Source of the DNA: Phaeobacter sp. QD34_24
GTDB taxonomy: Bacteria > Pseudomonadota > Alphaproteobacteria > Rhodobacterales > Rhodobacteraceae
DNA: 64,000 bases
Reading direction: 5' to 3'
NCBI RefSeq assembly: GCF_028890115.1
Contig: NZ_JARCJD010000006.1
Coordinates: forward strand, 1 to 64,000
The notes under the pieces were generated by a model. The model worked only from the letters and a program-made list of their open reading frames with translations, did not search any database and had not been told where the DNA came from. The translations under genes were made by a program, and so were the position numbers. Positions 18,552 through 26,156 of this stretch are shown here, in pieces (positions within the stretch are counted from its first letter, which is position 1; each line of letters starts with the position of its first letter).

Positions 18552-18568
18552 TTCTGCATTGCGGCGAA
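18552..18568. promoter_or_regulatory. shared motif in the ccr leader
   Basis: TTCTGCATTGCGGCGAA, 25 bases before the ccr start, matching the mdh and mcl2 upstream motifs in 12 of 14 core positions. Being so near the start, it would act downstream of the promoter or in the RNA. Confidence 0.4.
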
Positions 18569-18592
18569 ATGTTTCATACGAAGGAGGCCATC

Positions 18593-19879
18593 ATGGCTCT
18601 GGACACGCAGACCGACGTTATGTCCTACGAGGCGCCCGAGAAGGATCTCTATGAGATGGGCGAAATCCCCCCGATGGGCTTCGTCCCCAAGAAAATGTAC
18701 GCCTGGACCATCCGCAAGGAGCGCCACGGCGAGCCGAACACCGCCATGGTCGAGGAAGTGGTGGACGTGCCCGAGCTGGACAGCCACGAGGTGCTGGTGC
18801 TGGTGATGGCCGCCGGTGTGAACTACAACGGCGTCTGGGCCTCCCTGGGCAAGCCGATCTCGCCCTTTGACGGCCACAAGGCCCCCTATCACATCGCCGG
18901 TTCCGATGCCTCGGGCATCGTCTGGGCGGTGGGCTCCAAGGTGACCCGCTGGAAAGTGGGCGACGAGGTTGTGGTCCACTGCAACCAGGACGATGGCGAC
19001 GACGAGGAATGCAACGGTGGCGATCCGATGTACTCCCCCAGCCAGCGCATCTGGGGCTATGAGACCCCCGATGGCTCCTTTGCTCAGTTCACCAATGTGC
19101 AGGCTCAGCAGCTGATGCCGCGCCCCAAGCACCTGACCTGGGAAGAAAGCGCCTGTTACACGCTGACGCTGGCGACCGCCTACCGGATGCTGTTCGGCCA
19201 CGAGCCGCATGACCTGAAGCCGGGCCAGAACGTTCTGGTCTGGGGCGCCTCCGGCGGCCTCGGCTCCTATGCGATCCAGCTGATCAACACCGCCGGCGCC
19301 AACGCCATTGGCGTGATCTCGGACGAGAGCAAGCGCGACTTCGTGATGGGCCTGGGTGCCAAGGGCGTGTTGAACCGCAAGGACTTCAACTGCTGGGGCC
19401 AGCTGCCCACGGTGAACACCCCGGAATACAACGAGTGGTTCAAGGAAGCCCGCAAGTTCGGTAAGGCGATCTGGGACATCACCGGCAAGGGCGTGAACGT
19501 GGACATGGTCTTCGAACACCCCGGTGAATCCACCTTCCCGGTCTCCACCTTCGTGGTGAAAAAGGGCGGCATGGTCGTGATCTGCGCCGGCACCACCGGC
19601 TACAACCTGACCTTTGACGTGCGTTACATGTGGATGCACCAGAAGCGTCTGCAGGGTTCGCACTTTGCCCACCTGAAGCAGGCTTCGGCGGCCAACAAGC
19701 TGATGGTCGAGCGTCGCCTTGATCCCTGCATGTCCGAGGTCTTTACCTGGAACGACCTGCCCGAAGCCCACATGAAAATGCTGCGCAACGAACACCTGCC
19801 GGGCAATATGTCGGTGCTGGTGCAGGCGCCGAAAACCGGCATGCGCACCCTGGGCGAGGTCCTCGACGCGGGCAAATAA
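18593..19879 (+). CDS. ccr: crotonyl-CoA carboxylase/reductase
   Basis: NADPH-dependent reductive carboxylation of crotonyl-CoA to (2S)-ethylmalonyl-CoA, the signature reaction of the ethylmalonyl-CoA pathway. The 428 residues belong to the medium-chain dehydrogenase/reductase family: NADPH loop WGASGGLGSYAIQL, and the characteristic HCNQDDGDDEECNGGDPMYSPSQRIWGYETPDGSFAQF region split around residues 125-165. The last 60 residues (YMWMHQKRLQGSHFAHLKQ) are also typical. The start at 18593 follows AAGGAGG, and a strong terminator follows. The adjacent genes ecm, mcl2 and mch complete much of the pathway; epimerase, methylsuccinyl-CoA dehydrogenase and mcl1 are outside the window. Confidence 0.97.
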   Translation: MALDTQTDVMSYEAPEKDLYEMGEIPPMGFVPKKMYAWTIRKERHGEPNTAMVEEVVDVPELDSHEVLVLVMAAGVNYNGVWASLGKPISPFDGHKAPYHIAGSDASGIVWAVGSKVTRWKVGDEVVVHCNQDDGDDEECNGGDPMYSPSQRIWGYETPDGSFAQFTNVQAQQLMPRPKHLTWEESACYTLTLATAYRMLFGHEPHDLKPGQNVLVWGASGGLGSYAIQLINTAGANAIGVISDESKRDFVMGLGAKGVLNRKDFNCWGQLPTVNTPEYNEWFKEARKFGKAIWDITGKGVNVDMVFEHPGESTFPVSTFVVKKGGMVVICAGTTGYNLTFDVRYMWMHQKRLQGSHFAHLKQASAANKLMVERRLDPCMSEVFTWNDLPEAHMKMLRNEHLPGNMSVLVQAPKTGMRTLGEVLDAGK

Positions 19880-19914
19880 GCCCGGCCGACCAACGGTCGA
19901 ATCGGTGACATTTG

Positions 19915-19951
19915 AAGGAGCGAATCATTTCCAATGGTTCGCTCCTTTTTT
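19915..19951 (+). terminator. Rho-independent terminator of ccr
   Basis: Stem of 15 bp (AAGGAGCGAATCATT / AATGGTTCGCTCCTT, one G-T pair), loop TCC, then a T run. It ends the ccr transcript 36 bases after the stop. Confidence 0.92.
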
Positions 19952-20095
19952 CATGTTGAAACATCAAATATAGACAATTCAATCTGTTACAGGCGCGGGC
20001 CTCCCCATTTTGGGGGAAGATGAACCCGCGAATATGCGTGTTTTTGTTATGAAATTACGATGCGGTCATCACTTGGAAAGCCTCAGGGGGCCGCA

Positions 20096-20314
20096 ATGGG
20101 AGAAAATGAATGGATTTTGGACGTTCTCGTTGACCTGAGGGAGGTTGCCGCTGCAAAAGGTTTGAGGGGGCTGAGCGACCAGCTGGATACAGCTTGGGAT
20201 GTCGCTTATGCGGAGATTTCTCCTCAGACTGACGACAACGGTGCGCGATCTTATGGCGAAGAAGGTAGATCTGGACGGCATTCTGGAGGATCTGGATGCC
20301 ACCACGACACATGA
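20096..20314 (+). CDS. small conserved-looking protein overlapping luxR
   Basis: ATG at 20096, preceded by a good AGGGGG site, encodes 72 residues. The first 45 look like a real helical protein: MGENEWILDVLVDLREVAAA, then KGLRGLSDQLDTAWDVAYAEI. I recall similar WILDVLxDL...GLxxLxxQL proteins in other roseobacters beside LuxR genes, without a known role. The last 20 residues overlap the luxR start in another frame by 62 bases (116 if LuxR starts at 20199) and are Gly/Ser/His-rich, as if read through. Translational coupling to luxR is likely. Confidence 0.6.
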   Translation: MGENEWILDVLVDLREVAAAKGLRGLSDQLDTAWDVAYAEISPQTDDNGARSYGEEGRSGRHSGGSGCHHDT

Positions 20315-20972
20315 GGGTCTGCAACAGATCACCGAACGCGTGCGCGATGCCTTCGGGATCGATCATATCGTCTATCACTGGGTCGACAGCGCCGGCGAGC
20401 AATATGGCGTCGGCACCTACGACGATGTCTGGGTCCAGCGCTATCTCGAACAGGGCTACCTGCGCACCGATCCGGTCATCATCGGCTGCTACCAGAGGTT
20501 CCATCCGGTCGATTGGAAGCGGCTGGACTGGTCCACAAGATCAGCGCGCATTTTCCTCAAGGATGCACTGGCGCATGGCGTCGGGAATCAGGGGTACTCG
20601 ATCCCGATTCGCGGTCCCAACGGCCAGTTCGCGCTGTTTACCGTAAATCACAACTGCGAGGATGAAGAATGGGCTGAATTTACCGACGACCACAGCCGCG
20701 AACTGATTCTCATGGCGCATTACTTCAACCGCAAGGCGCTGGAGTTCGAACCGGATCGCGGACCAGAAAAAGCACAAACCCTATCGCCGCGTGAAATTGA
20801 TGCACTGACGCTGCTGGCCATTGGCTACAGTCGTGCGCAGGTCGCACAAACCTTGTCAATTTCCGAACATACTTTGCGTGTCTACATTGAAAGTGCACGT
20901 TTTAAGCTTGGCGCGCTGAACACCACGCATGCGATTGCGAGGGCGCTCAGCTGCGGCCTGATTGTCGTTTAA
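20253..20972 (+). CDS. LuxR-family quorum-sensing regulator
   Basis: AHL-responsive transcription factor. The 239 residues from MAKKVDLDGILEDL have an N-terminal autoinducer-binding domain (about 10-160). This includes the VYHWVDS and YLRTDPVIIGCYQ segments carrying the Trp, Tyr and Asp-Pro positions of the AHL pocket. The C-terminal LuxR helix-turn-helix is LSPREIDALTLLAIGYSRAQ with VAQTLSISEHTLRVYIESAR (about 175-235). The start is uncertain: 20253 lacks a clear Shine-Dalgarno, and an upstream ATG at 20199 would add 18 residues. luxI follows 105 bases downstream. No classical lux-box dyad was recognised in that gap. Confidence 0.88.
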   Translation: MAKKVDLDGILEDLDATTTHEGLQQITERVRDAFGIDHIVYHWVDSAGEQYGVGTYDDVWVQRYLEQGYLRTDPVIIGCYQRFHPVDWKRLDWSTRSARIFLKDALAHGVGNQGYSIPIRGPNGQFALFTVNHNCEDEEWAEFTDDHSRELILMAHYFNRKALEFEPDRGPEKAQTLSPREIDALTLLAIGYSRAQVAQTLSISEHTLRVYIESARFKLGALNTTHAIARALSCGLIVV

Positions 20973-21077
20973 GTAGCTGAAAAATAAGCGGAATCTTGCC
21001 TCTAAAATTTATCTAAACTCTTTGGCATGCTGACCTAAACGCGTAGTCTGGTCCTGCATTTCAAGCTAAAGGGGACA

Positions 21078-21725
21078 ATGCAAATGCTGCGCTATATCTA
21101 CGGACATGATCTTCACAAACACCCGGAACTGGCCCACTCCATGTTCACGGATCGTGCCGACCAGTTCCGCACCCGGTTGGGGTGGGAGGTCAATGTGGAT
21201 GCCAATGGTGAGGAGCGCGACCAGTATGACGCGCTGGATCCACTCTATGTGATCTGGGAGATGCCCGATGGCAGCCACGGTGGCTCCATGCGGTTTCTGC
21301 CCACCACCGGGCGGGTGATGGTGAACGAGATCTTCGGCCATCTGACGGGCGACTGCCCGGTCGTCAGCCCGCTGATCTGGGAATGCACCCGCTTCTGCCT
21401 GTCACGCAATGCGCCGTCCAAGGTGGCCGGGGCCCTGATGCTGGGCGGCGGCGAGCTGATGCGCAACTTCGGGGTGCGCCATTTCGTCGGTGTCTTCGAC
21501 AAGCGGATGATCCGGATCTATCGTGCCATCGGCTCCAGCCCCGAGGTCCTGGGCAGCGAAGGCGAAGGCCGCGACCAGATCAGCGTCGGCCTGTGGGAGT
21601 TCACGCCGGAAAGCTACGAGGTGGTGGCCAAGCGCGCCGGGATTGCGCCGGAACTGTCGCGCCTGTGGTTCGACCGGGCCTTTGGCGAATCCGGCCCGGT
21701 AACACCGATGGCGATGACCGGCTGA
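21078..21725 (+). CDS. luxI: acyl-homoserine-lactone synthase
   Basis: Makes an N-acyl-homoserine lactone signal from SAM and acyl-ACP. The 215 residues keep the invariant LuxI positions: Arg and Phe in RADQFRTRLGWEV, the acidic YDALDPLYVIW, Arg in GGSMRFLPTTG, and Glu/Arg in WECTRFCL. The start follows AAAGGGG. Directly downstream of luxR and 1.2 kb from ccr, it forms a self-contained quorum-sensing pair. Acyl-chain specificity cannot be read. Confidence 0.95.
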   Translation: MQMLRYIYGHDLHKHPELAHSMFTDRADQFRTRLGWEVNVDANGEERDQYDALDPLYVIWEMPDGSHGGSMRFLPTTGRVMVNEIFGHLTGDCPVVSPLIWECTRFCLSRNAPSKVAGALMLGGGELMRNFGVRHFVGVFDKRMIRIYRAIGSSPEVLGSEGEGRDQISVGLWEFTPESYEVVAKRAGIAPELSRLWFDRAFGESGPVTPMAMTG

Positions 21726-21759
21726 GGTCCCGCCTGTATCAGTATCCCTGCTTGTTCCT

Positions 21760-21804
21760 GGGTCGGTTGCCGCTGGTGCAGCCGACCCTTGGGATGTAGG
21801 GTCG
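21760..21804 (+). promoter_or_regulatory. mutually exclusive hairpins before the helicase gene
   Basis: Three segments, GGGTCGG (21760-21766), CCGACCC (21782-21788) and GGGTCG (21799-21804), can pair 1:2 or 2:3. The third overlaps the presumed ribosome binding site (AGGG at 21798-21801) of the gene starting at 21809, so pairing 2:3 would hide it. The 1:2 stem could also end the luxI message. Inference from base pairing only. Confidence 0.35.
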
Positions 21805-21808
21805 CGGC

Positions 21809-23344
21809 ATGACACAGCCGCCTATCCAATTCTCCGATGACCAGGCCTCCGCCTATGACAGCGTGGCCGAGCTTTTGCGTCAGGCCGGAGTGGATCTGGA
21901 CGATGGCTTGTTGCATCCGCCACGGGGCGACGCCGGAGTCATGGCGGTCATCGGCAAGGCGGGATCGGGCAAGACTCTGCTTCTGGCCGAACTCTACAAG
22001 GCGCTGGAACAGGCCGGTGTCGAGGTGGTCTCGGGCGATTACGAAAGCCGCAAGAAAAGCGGCAAGCGGACCCTGGCGATCCTGGCGCCCACCAACAAGG
22101 CCGCAAGCGTGCTGCGATTGCGCGGCGTGCCAGCAACCACGATCCACCGGATCCTCTATACCCCCGTCTATGATCCCGAATTTGAACGCATTGCCGAATG
22201 GCTGGCGGGCAATGGCGATGAGCCCGAGATCGAGGGCCTCACGCCCGAGGCCCTGGCCCGCGCTGCCGCCTTTTACGAGCGTAACAAATCGATCCCCGGC
22301 GCCCTGGCGGCCGCAGGCCTGCGCGGCTCGGATTTCATCACCGGCTGGAAACGCCGCGAGGAACCCCTGGATGTCGGTTTCGTGGATGAGGCCTCGATGC
22401 TGGATGACCGCCAGTTCGAGGATCTGAAAGAGATCTTTCCGACCCTTTTGCTGTTTGGCGATCCGGCCCAGCTGGCGCCGGTGAACCAGTCCGGTGCCAT
22501 GGTCTTTGACGGCCTGCCCGAGCCGCGCAAGCTGGTTTTGAACCGTATCCACCGGCAGGAGGCGGACAACCCGATCCTGGATCTGGCCCATGCGCTGGCG
22601 GACCCGCAGCTGGGATTTGAAGACTTTGAACGCATGGTCGAGGACGTGGCCCGCCGTGACCCCCGCGTGGTCTGGGGGCAGCGGGTGGAGGTGGACCTGA
22701 TGGCGCGCTCTCCGGTGCTGGTCTGGCGCAACGCGACCCGCATCCGCCTGATCAACGCCTTTCGCTCGGTCCATGGCGCGCCCGAGGACGCTCTGATCGA
22801 AGGCGAGCCGCTGATCTGCGACGGCATCGAACTGCCGCTGAAACACCGCAAGAAACGGCTGGACCTTGAGGCGCGCGGTCTGATCAAGGGGGCGCAGGTG
22901 ATCTACCTCGGCCCCGGCCGCAAACCGGGTTTCTCGCGCCTGCACGTGATGGGCGCCGAGGATCCGCAGGTCTCGGCCGCCTCCATCGTGAAGATCGAGA
23001 AACCGGACGAGGAAGAGCCGTTTATCCCCTATGCCGCCCGCATGGGGGCGACCTTCCTGCATGGGGCTGCGGTGACCATTCACAAGGCGCAAGGGTCGCA
23101 GTGGGAAACCGCGCAGGTCTTTGCCCCGGACATCTATGCCGCCGCCCGCATGGGCCGCGTCGAGGCCGGTCAGCCCCTGTGGAAGCGGCTCGCCTATGTG
23201 GCGATCACCCGCGCGCAGGAGCGGCTGATCTGGGTGGTGCGCAACCGGCTGGCCAAACCTTCGGGGCCGCTGCGCGTGGATGATCTGCGCGCCGCCCCGG
23301 TGGCGGCCCTGACACTTGAGGCAGAGGAGGAGGCGACGATATGA
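21809..23344 (+). CDS. RecD-like superfamily 1 DNA helicase
   Basis: ATP-dependent helicase/AAA ATPase of the RecD/Dda/TraA group. The 511 residues show Walker A GKAGSGKTLLL (about 49-59), motif Ia LAPTNKAA, Walker B VGFVDEASML (about 190-199), motif III FGDPAQLAPV, the UvrD-C-type VTIHKAQGSQW and motif VI YVAITRAQERLIWV. It has no RecB or RecC neighbours, so it is a stand-alone helicase, often annotated as exodeoxyribonuclease V alpha-like. Its stop overlaps the next gene by four bases (ATGA). Confidence 0.85.
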   Translation: MTQPPIQFSDDQASAYDSVAELLRQAGVDLDDGLLHPPRGDAGVMAVIGKAGSGKTLLLAELYKALEQAGVEVVSGDYESRKKSGKRTLAILAPTNKAASVLRLRGVPATTIHRILYTPVYDPEFERIAEWLAGNGDEPEIEGLTPEALARAAAFYERNKSIPGALAAAGLRGSDFITGWKRREEPLDVGFVDEASMLDDRQFEDLKEIFPTLLLFGDPAQLAPVNQSGAMVFDGLPEPRKLVLNRIHRQEADNPILDLAHALADPQLGFEDFERMVEDVARRDPRVVWGQRVEVDLMARSPVLVWRNATRIRLINAFRSVHGAPEDALIEGEPLICDGIELPLKHRKKRLDLEARGLIKGAQVIYLGPGRKPGFSRLHVMGAEDPQVSAASIVKIEKPDEEEPFIPYAARMGATFLHGAAVTIHKAQGSQWETAQVFAPDIYAAARMGRVEAGQPLWKRLAYVAITRAQERLIWVVRNRLAKPSGPLRVDDLRAAPVAALTLEAEEEATI

Positions 23345-24081
23345 GCCGAAAGACGATCCTGATCACCGGCGCAAGCTCGGGCATTGGCAAGGCGGTGGCA
23401 GAGTTGTTCCTGAGCCAGGGCTGGTCCGTGGGCCTGCTCGCACGTCGGGCCGACAAGCTGGCCGATGTGGCGCTGGGCCATGACCGCGCCTATGTGCTGC
23501 CCGCCGATGTGGCCGATGCCACGGCGGTGGATCACGCGGTGAACAGCTTTGCCATGCAGGCGGGGCGTCTGGATGTGCTATTCAACAATGCGGGCATTTT
23601 CACGCCCCCCGGCACCATTGACGAGATCGCGCTGGAAGACTGGCATGCCGCGGTGAATGTGAACCTCACCGGCATGTTCCTGGCCGCACGGGCCGCCTTC
23701 CGCCAGATGCGGCACCAGTCGCCGCAGGGCGGGCGGATCATCAACAACGGATCCATCGCCGCCCATGTGCCGCGCCCCGGATCCGTGCCCTATGCGGCGA
23801 CCAAGGCCGCGATCACCGGCCTCACCCGCAGCCTGTCACTCGACGGGCGGCCCTTTGACATCGCCTGCGGCCAGATCGACATCGGCAACGCGCGCACGCC
23901 GATGGTGGAGGACCTGAGCCATCGTCACTCCATGGCCAACCCCGAAGGCGAGGCGATGCAGACCTTCGCGGTGGAGGATGCGGCACGGTCGGTCTTTCAC
24001 ATGGCGGATCTGCCGTTGGAGGCCAACGTGCAGTTCATGACGGTGATGGCCACCAAGATGCCCTATATCGGCCGCGGCTGA
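23341..24081 (+). CDS. short-chain dehydrogenase/reductase
   Basis: NAD(P)-dependent oxidoreductase of the classical SDR family, 246 residues. Cofactor loop TGASSGIGKAV (about 8-18), NNAG motif, catalytic Ser in INNGSIAA and the YAATK Tyr/Lys pair. The substrate is not apparent. It is translationally coupled to the helicase gene (ATGA overlap), although a functional link is not obvious. Confidence 0.88.
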   Translation: MSRKTILITGASSGIGKAVAELFLSQGWSVGLLARRADKLADVALGHDRAYVLPADVADATAVDHAVNSFAMQAGRLDVLFNNAGIFTPPGTIDEIALEDWHAAVNVNLTGMFLAARAAFRQMRHQSPQGGRIINNGSIAAHVPRPGSVPYAATKAAITGLTRSLSLDGRPFDIACGQIDIGNARTPMVEDLSHRHSMANPEGEAMQTFAVEDAARSVFHMADLPLEANVQFMTVMATKMPYIGRG

Positions 24082-24122
24082 GGGTCGAACTGAGGGGCGG
24101 GCTGGGGTGGAAAGGCGGCGCA

Positions 24123-24193
24123 CTCCCGCCCGTCTTCAAGCTGCTAACGCAGCTCTCATCCCGTTGGGCCCGGCACCGCGCGCGGCGCGGTGC
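24123..24193 (-). repeat. mosaic intergenic repeat, copy D
   Basis: Minus-strand order: hairpin GCACCGCGC-CGC-GCGCGGTGC, box GGGCCCAACGG, variable hairpin AGCTGC-GTTA-GCAGCT, box GACGGGCGGGAG. It lies between the convergent SDR and TIGR02186 genes. Confidence 0.75.
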
Positions 24194-24212
24194 ATGCGGG
24201 AGGGGGCGAAGC

Positions 24213-24992
24213 CTATCGTTCGCGCAAGAGCTGGAAGGCCGCCGAGGCGCCCCAGCCTGCGAGGACGGCGATCACCAGCGACATGATGCCGTAGATAAAG
24301 GGTTGTTCGCGCGACAGCGCATAGAGGAACCGCTCCAGCCCGACCTTGCGCACGTCGATCTCTGTCTCATAGGTCGAGACCACTTCGCCGCCACGGGTCA
24401 GCAGGACGCGGGTGGTATAGGCGCCTTCGGTCAGGTTCGCGGGCATGTCGATGGCGGTGCGGAACAGGGTCTGCTGATCCACGCTGACGGTTTCGGGGCG
24501 CAGGGAATAGAGCCCTTCGTCCTGGCGGATCCGCACCACGGCATCGGCAAACTCCTGGGCGTCGCGGATGTTCATCGCCGCCCCGACCGAGCGGATCGCG
24601 CGTTCGACGGACACCCGGTGGCGCAGGTCCTCGGTATCGCTGAGCACCGCATCAAAGGGGCCGCTGGTGGCGACCGCGTAGAAGCTGGGGGCTGAGTCCA
24701 CCAGCACGCTGTCGGCATTGACCCAGATGCCGAGCTTCTTTTCCTTACGGCGCACGGTGACGGGGGAAGAGGGGCCGGAGACGGTCACCACCACCTCCAG
24801 CGGCGCACTGTCGGGAATGGGTGTCTCGCGTTTCACCGCGCCGAAGACGAGGATCTCTGAGCCATCGAAATCGGCGGTGATCGCGACCCGGTTCTGGCTG
24901 AGGCCAAGGACGACCTCTTCGCGCGCGTCGGCGGCGGAAAGCGCCGTTGCGCCGAACAGGGTGCAGAGCAGGAGGGGAAGCAGACGGCGCAT
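24213..24992 (-). CDS. TIGR02186 family membrane-anchored periplasmic protein
   Basis: A 259-residue protein with an N-terminal signal (RRLLPLLLCTLFGATALSAADA) and a C-terminal transmembrane helix (FIYGIMSLVIAVLAGWGASAAF). The large domain between them therefore faces the periplasm. The core VVLGLSQNRVAITADFDGSEILVFGAVKR fits the TIGR02186 family, whose members stand beside TauE/SafE permeases. I start it at ATG 24992, which overlaps the TauE stop by one base; a TTG one codon upstream is also open. It is probably an accessory subunit of that permease. Confidence 0.85.
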   Translation of the reverse strand: MRRLLPLLLCTLFGATALSAADAREEVVLGLSQNRVAITADFDGSEILVFGAVKRETPIPDSAPLEVVVTVSGPSSPVTVRRKEKKLGIWVNADSVLVDSAPSFYAVATSGPFDAVLSDTEDLRHRVSVERAIRSVGAAMNIRDAQEFADAVVRIRQDEGLYSLRPETVSVDQQTLFRTAIDMPANLTEGAYTTRVLLTRGGEVVSTYETEIDVRKVGLERFLYALSREQPFIYGIMSLVIAVLAGWGASAAFQLLRER

Positions 24993-25909
24993 CAATGCCC
25001 TCCTGCCACGCCGAGCGAGAACAGCTCGTCCGGCATGATGAGAAGATCCAGGCCCAGCTTGCCGCAGACCGCCAGCACCATGATGGCCAGAAGGATGCGC
25101 AGCTGTTCGGCCTTGAGATAGGTGCCGATGCGGGTGCCGATCTGGGCGCCGATGACGCCGCCCACCAGCAGGAGCACGGCCAGCACGATATCCACCGTGT
25201 AGTTGGTGGTGGCATGCAGCATGGTGGTGAAACCGGTCACAAGGATGATCTGGAACAGCGAGGTGCCGACCACGACCTTGGTCGGCATGCCGAGGATGTA
25301 GATCATTGCCGGAACCATGATGAAACCGCCGCCAACTCCCATGATCGCAGCGAGGATGCCGACCGCGACCCCGACCATGATCGGCGGGATCACCGAGATA
25401 TAAAGGCCGGAGGTGCGAAAGCGCATCTTGAAGGGCAGCGCATGGACCCAGCCGCGCTGGCGCCGCACCGGTGCGCCGCCCGGTTTTCGGGATTTGCGCA
25501 GGGCATTGAGGCTTTCGACGAACATCAGCCCGCCGACGACACCAAGGAAGACCACGTAGCAGAGCTTGACCAGAAGATCGACCTGGCCGAGCTGTTTCAG
25601 GTGGTTGAAGACCACGACACCAAGGGCCGCGCCGATCAACCCGCCCGCCTGCAAGACAAGTCCCATCTTGATGTCGACGGTGCGCCTTCGGAAATGGGCC
25701 AGCACTCCGGAAAAGGAAGAGGCGACGATCTGGTTTGCCTCGGTCGCGACGGCCACGGCGGGGGGGATACCGATGAAGAACAGCAAGGGCGTCATCAGAA
25801 AGCCGCCGCCCACGCCGAACATGCCGGAAAGAATGCCTACCATGCCCCCGAGTCCCAGAAGCAGGAAGGCGTTGACCGAAACCTCGGCGATGGGAAGGTA
25901 GATCTGCAT
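24992..25909 (-). CDS. TauE/SafE family permease (second copy)
   Basis: A 305-residue polytopic membrane protein with the repeated family motifs GMVGILSGMFGVGGGFLMTPLL near residue 18 and GILAAIMGVGGGFIMVPAMIY in the second half, separated by a basic cytoplasmic loop (RKSRKPGGAPVRRQR). It probably exports a sulfur-containing anion such as sulfite. It is coupled to the TIGR02186 gene (one-base overlap). It is longer than, and distinct from, the TauE-type protein at 1283-2080. Confidence 0.88.
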   Translation of the reverse strand: MQIYLPIAEVSVNAFLLLGLGGMVGILSGMFGVGGGFLMTPLLFFIGIPPAVAVATEANQIVASSFSGVLAHFRRRTVDIKMGLVLQAGGLIGAALGVVVFNHLKQLGQVDLLVKLCYVVFLGVVGGLMFVESLNALRKSRKPGGAPVRRQRGWVHALPFKMRFRTSGLYISVIPPIMVGVAVGILAAIMGVGGGFIMVPAMIYILGMPTKVVVGTSLFQIILVTGFTTMLHATTNYTVDIVLAVLLLVGGVIGAQIGTRIGTYLKAEQLRILLAIMVLAVCGKLGLDLLIMPDELFSLGVAGGH

Positions 25910-26037
25910 GAATCAGTTAGAGCGCTTTGCCGCGGCAAAATCAACTGGCGATGCCGCCCCGCAGCATAGAGGATCGATATTCCGGATCAATCTGGACCTA
26001 TGGCGACAGCTGCAGATGAGGGAGCGCGAAAGGGCAA

Positions 26038-26085
26038 GGCTCCCGCGCCCGCAGGTGGCCCTGGCGCTGCGCTGACGCGCAGCGC
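26038..26085 (-). repeat. degenerate mosaic repeat, copy F
   Basis: Minus-strand order: a perfect 9-bp-arm hairpin (GCGCTGCGC-GTCA-GCGCAGCGC), a shortened middle with a GGGCC remnant but no clear variable hairpin, and the box GGCGCGGGAGCC. It lies upstream of the TauE gene. Confidence 0.55.
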
Positions 26086-26099
26086 GGCAGCACCCATGG

Positions 26100-26129
26100 A
26101 AAAACCGCCCGGTTTGGCGCCGGGCGGTT
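26100..26129 (-). terminator. terminator of the BMP-type ABC operon
   Basis: Minus-strand stem AACCGCCCGG / CCGGGCGGTT (10 bp, seven-base loop) followed by TTTTT-like sequence, 28 bases past the last permease stop. Confidence 0.88.
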
Positions 26130-26156
26130 GCGTGGAGTGGACAGGGCCGGAAGGCC

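Noticed and set aside
20973-21077. Search for a lux box upstream of luxI
   Set aside because: Only weak dyads such as GACC...GGTC were seen; none matches a classical 18-20-bp lux box, so none is reported as a feature.
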